Below are positions 36,176 through 39,347 of a stretch of DNA of 39,347 nucleotides, piece by piece. The DNA is from Pseudomonadota bacterium (GTDB lineage: Bacteria > Pseudomonadota > Alphaproteobacteria > SMXQ01): contig JADFJG010000021.1 in assembly GCA_022566265.1 (NCBI GenBank), positions 1-39,347 on the forward strand. Reading direction: 5' to 3'. The translations under genes and the position numbers were made by a program. The number at the start of each line of letters is the position of its first letter. Within the stretch, counting starts at the first letter, position 1. Below the pieces are notes generated by a model. It searched no databases. It had not been told where the DNA came from and was given only the letters and a program-made list of their open reading frames with translations.

Positions 36176-37450
36176 ATGACCGTTTCCGAATGGCCGAAAC
36201 AGGCCGTCAGTTGGATCGACGAGCGGCTGCCGATCTTCACCTTCATGCAGCACGAGTTGAACGACTACCCGACGCCCAGGAACCTGAATTACTGGTGGAA
36301 CTTCGGCTCGCTCGCCGGCATCGTCCTGGTCATCATGATCGCCACCGGCATCGTCCTGGCGATGAATTACACGCCCCATGTCGACATGGCGTACGACAGC
36401 GTCGAGCAGCGGATCATGCGCGACGTCAATTACGGCTGGCTGATGCGGTACGTGCACCTGAACGGCGGCTCGATGTTCTTCCTTCTGGTCTATATCCATC
36501 TGTTCCGGGGGCTCTATTACGGCTCCTACAAGAAGCCGCGCGAGCTGTTGTGGTGGCTCGGTATCATCCTCCTGCTGCTGATGATGATGACCGCGTTCAT
36601 GGGCTACGTGCTGCCCTGGGGGCAGATGAGCTTCTGGGCGGCGACGGTGATCACCAACCTGTACTCGGCCATTCCCCTCATCGGCGATCAGATCGTCACC
36701 TGGCTGTGGGGCGGGTTCTCGGTGGGCAACCCGACGCTCAACCGCTTCTACAGCCTCCATTACCTGATGCCGTTCGTGATCGTCGGCGTCGTCGTGCTGC
36801 ATCTGGTGGCGCTCCATATTCACGGGTCCAACAATCCCTTGGGCATCGACCGTAAGGACGAGAGGGATTCGATCCCCTTCCATCCCTATTACACGATCAA
36901 GGACATGTTCGGCCTCGGCGTGTTCTTTATCGTCTTCGCCGTCTTCGTCTTCTTCGCCCCCAACTTCCTCGGCGAGGCCGAAAACTATGTCCGCGCCAAC
37001 CCCTTTCAGACGCCGACGGAGATCGTGCCGGATTGGTATTTTTTGCCTTACTACGCCATCCTGCGCTCGATCACCTTCGACCTCTGGTTCATCCCCGCCA
37101 AGCTGATCGGCGTCACCGCGATGTTCGGCTCGCTTTTGGTGCTGTTCGCCGTGCCGTGGCTGGATACATCGAAAGTCCGCAGCGCCCGCTTCCGGCCGAT
37201 CTACAAGCAGGTTTACTGGGTGTTCGTGGTTGACTGCCTGGTGCTTGGCTGGGTCGGCGCCAACAGGCCCGAGGGCATGTTCCTCATCCTCGGCCAGGTC
37301 GCGACGGCTTATTATTTCCTCCATTTCCTGGTGGTGATGCCGCTGATCGGCTGGTTCGAGAAGCCGAAACCGTTGCCCAACAGCATCTCCCAGCCGGTGC
37401 TCAAGCGTCCTGGCCAAGCGGCCGGGGCCGGGACGGGAGGGGCCGAATGA
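36176..37450 (+). CDS. petB: Cytochrome b
   Basis: [43 protein letters not shown] (PEWY variant PDWY). Confidence 0.97.
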   Translation: MTVSEWPKQAVSWIDERLPIFTFMQHELNDYPTPRNLNYWWNFGSLAGIVLVIMIATGIVLAMNYTPHVDMAYDSVEQRIMRDVNYGWLMRYVHLNGGSMFFLLVYIHLFRGLYYGSYKKPRELLWWLGIILLLLMMMTAFMGYVLPWGQMSFWAATVITNLYSAIPLIGDQIVTWLWGGFSVGNPTLNRFYSLHYLMPFVIVGVVVLHLVALHIHGSNNPLGIDRKDERDSIPFHPYYTIKDMFGLGVFFIVFAVFVFFAPNFLGEAENYVRANPFQTPTEIVPDWYFLPYYAILRSITFDLWFIPAKLIGVTAMFGSLLVLFAVPWLDTSKVRSARFRPIYKQVYWVFVVDCLVLGWVGANRPEGMFLILGQVATAYYFLHFLVVMPLIGWFEKPKPLPNSISQPVLKRPGQAAGAGTGGAE

Positions 37451-38256
37451 TGCGCCGGGGTATGTTTGCCGCCTTACCGGCGGCGGTCATCGGGGCCACC
37501 TTATCGGCGGCGCTCATCGGGTTTGGGCTCAACCCTTCCGCTTCCGCCGCCGAGTTCGATCCGCCGCCGCTCCAGGACTGGTCGTTCTCCGGCATCTTCG
37601 GCGCTTACGACAAAGCGTCGATGCAGCGGGGGTTTCAGATCTACCGGGAGGTCTGCGCCGGTTGTCACAGCCTGAAGCTGGTCGCCTACCGCAACCTTTC
37701 GGCGCTCGGCTATTCGGAAAAAGAGATCAAGGCCTTCGCCGCCGAGGCCGAGGTCACCGACGGGCCCAATGACGACGGCGAGATGTTCCAGCGTCCCGGC
37801 CTGCCGTCGGACAGGTTCGTCCCCCCCTTCGCCAACGACCAGGCGGCGCGGGTGGCCAATAACGGCGCCTTTCCGCCGGATCTATCGGTCCTCACCAAGG
37901 CGCGCTACAGGCGCATGGGATGGGAAGGGTCCGATTATATCTACGCCTTGCTGACCGGCTATGGGGACCCGCCCAAGGGCGTCGCCGTGGGCGAGGGCCT
38001 GAGCTACAACCCCTATTTCCCCAACCGACGGATCGCCATGCCGCCGCCCTTGGCCGATGACGGGGTGGAATACGCCGACGGCACCAAGGCGACGGTCGAT
38101 CAGATGGCGAAGGACGTCACCACCTTCCTCGCCTGGACGGCCGAGCCCGAGATGGAGGAGCGCAAGCGGCTCGGCATCAAGGTCATCTTGTTCCTGCTCG
38201 TCATGACCGGGATGTTGTTCGCGCTCAAGCGCAAGATCTGGGCGGATTTGCACTAG
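37447..38256 (+). CDS. petC: Cytochrome c1
   Basis: [17 protein letters not shown] heme motif, C-terminal TM anchor, ATGA overlap with petB. Confidence 0.96.
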   Translation: MMRRGMFAALPAAVIGATLSAALIGFGLNPSASAAEFDPPPLQDWSFSGIFGAYDKASMQRGFQIYREVCAGCHSLKLVAYRNLSALGYSEKEIKAFAAEAEVTDGPNDDGEMFQRPGLPSDRFVPPFANDQAARVANNGAFPPDLSVLTKARYRRMGWEGSDYIYALLTGYGDPPKGVAVGEGLSYNPYFPNRRIAMPPPLADDGVEYADGTKATVDQMAKDVTTFLAWTAEPEMEERKRLGIKVILFLLVMTGMLFALKRKIWADLH

Positions 38257-38292
38257 GTTCGAGACGCCGGTTACGCCGGCCTAGGGGCGACG

Positions 38293-39189
38293 ATGGCGGA
38301 TGACGAGAACAGCTCCGTGCTTGGCATCATCGGCGGCAGCGGCCTTTACGACATTCCGGGTCTCGCCGACACGCGCTGGCGGCGGGTGGCCTCGCCCTTC
38401 GGCGAGGCGTCGGATGAAATCCTCTTCGGCGTCCTCGACGGCAAACGGCTGGCGTTCCTGCCGCGCCACGGCCGCGGCCACCGGATACCGCCGACGGAGG
38501 TCAACTACCGCGCCAACATCGACGCGCTCAAGCGTTCGGGCGTCACCGACATCGTCTCGGTCAGCGCCGTCGGCAGCCTCAAGGAGGAACTCGCGCCTGG
38601 CGCCTTCGTCATCGTCGATCAGTTCGTCGACCGCACCTTCGCCCGGCCCGAAAGCTTCTTCGCCACCGGCCTCGTCGCCCATGTGTCGATGGCGCACCCG
38701 GTGTGCGCGCGGCTCGGCGACGGGATCGAGGCGGCGGCGAAGGAGGCGGGCGTCGCGGTGGTGCGTGGCGGCGCCTATCTCGTCATCGAGGGGCCGCAAT
38801 TCTCGACCCTCGCCGAATCGGAGCTTTACCGCCGGTCGGGTTGCGACGTGATCGGCATGACCAACATGCCCGAGGCCAGGCTCGCGCGCGAGGCCGAGAT
38901 CTGTTACGCCACCGTCGCCATGGTCACCGATTTCGATTGCTGGCACCCCGACCACGACGACGTGACGGTGGCGGCGATCATCGACACCCTGCATGACAAC
39001 GCCGATAAGGCCAAGGCGTTGATCGGCAAACTGGCGCCAAGCCTCGTCGCCTCGACGGATGATTGCGCCCAAGGCTGCCGCCGGGCCCTCGACAGCGCCG
39101 TGATCACGGCGCCCGAGGCCCGCGATCCGGCGCTGGTCGAAAAGCTCGACGCCATCGCCGGGCGGGTGCTTAATACCAAAGGTCCTTGA
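38293..39189 (+). CDS. mtnP: S-methyl-5'-thioadenosine phosphorylase
   Basis: LGIIGGSGLYDIPGL, FLPRHGRGHRIPPTEVNYRANIDALK, YLVIEGPQFSTLAESELYR, DVIGMTNMPEARLAREAEICYA. Confidence 0.95.
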   Translation: MADDENSSVLGIIGGSGLYDIPGLADTRWRRVASPFGEASDEILFGVLDGKRLAFLPRHGRGHRIPPTEVNYRANIDALKRSGVTDIVSVSAVGSLKEELAPGAFVIVDQFVDRTFARPESFFATGLVAHVSMAHPVCARLGDGIEAAAKEAGVAVVRGGAYLVIEGPQFSTLAESELYRRSGCDVIGMTNMPEARLAREAEICYATVAMVTDFDCWHPDHDDVTVAAIIDTLHDNADKAKALIGKLAPSLVASTDDCAQGCRRALDSAVITAPEARDPALVEKLDAIAGRVLNTKGP

Positions 39190-39237
39190 TAATGACCCCT
39201 AGAGATCGGGCAGGCGATCTGTCGGGCCATCGGGCGG

Positions 39238-39347
39238 GTAGGAGGGAAGCCGCCGGCGATGCACCGCATCGTCAAGGCTTTCCGACGCCCGCCGGCGGTT
39301 CGCATGCCCGACCGGAACGGCGGCTTCCCAAGGCTTTCGGACGGCGT
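39238..39347 (+). mobile_element. Bipartite palindromic MITE-like element, copy C (truncated at window edge; left end undetermined)
   Basis: GTAGGAGGGAAGCCGCCGGCGATGCACCGCATCGTCAAGGCTTTCCGACGCCCG carries the TAGGA / GATGC-GCATC / CAAG / GACG core of copies A and B. Confidence 0.6.

Noticed and set aside
36134-37417. 427-aa minus-strand ORF over petB
   Set aside because: Antisense of cytochrome b; His/Asp-rich artefact.

Overview
This is a GC-rich, alphaproteobacterial-looking chromosomal window. (1) 0-6.4 kb is a queuosine/deazaguanine block: queD 3' end, queF, tgt, queA, queG. It is interrupted by a DUF3800 gene, a DUF4160 remnant/DUF2442 pair and a hicAB toxin-antitoxin pair. (2) 6.9-9.1 kb holds a degenerate GGDEF/EAL-like protein and a MarR regulator. 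(3) 9.4-19.5 kb looks like a catabolic cluster: class II aldolase, UbiD decarboxylase, SDR, RibB-like protein, TctABC transporter and a TPP enzyme. (4) 19.9-31.1 kb is housekeeping: argC, DoxX, a DUF4159/DUF58/MoxR operon, DUF1285, Nudix and a CCA-adding enzyme. (5) 31.1-34.9 kb is an accessory patch: an AT-richer orphan membrane protein, an SGNH hydrolase, and a RAYT transposase with a DnaA-C-like tail next to hemF. (6) 34.9-39.2 kb carries trmL, petABC and mtnP. The most interesting signals are non-coding. One is an apparently undescribed family of bipartite palindromic elements at about 6357-6657, 9084-9350 and 39.2 kb to the window edge, with a degenerate relative near 20.87 kb. The family has conserved loop motifs (TAGGA ... 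GATGC/GCATC ... CAAG ... GACG) on variable, compensating stems and unrelated terminal inverted repeats. The other is two roughly 1-kb insertions, one carrying hicAB and one carrying the RAYT. Each is flanked by a direct duplication of the neighbouring gene's 3' coding tail (tgt and hemF), and the repeats supply stop codons to adjacent genes. All calls were made by eye from the sequence, with no database searches.
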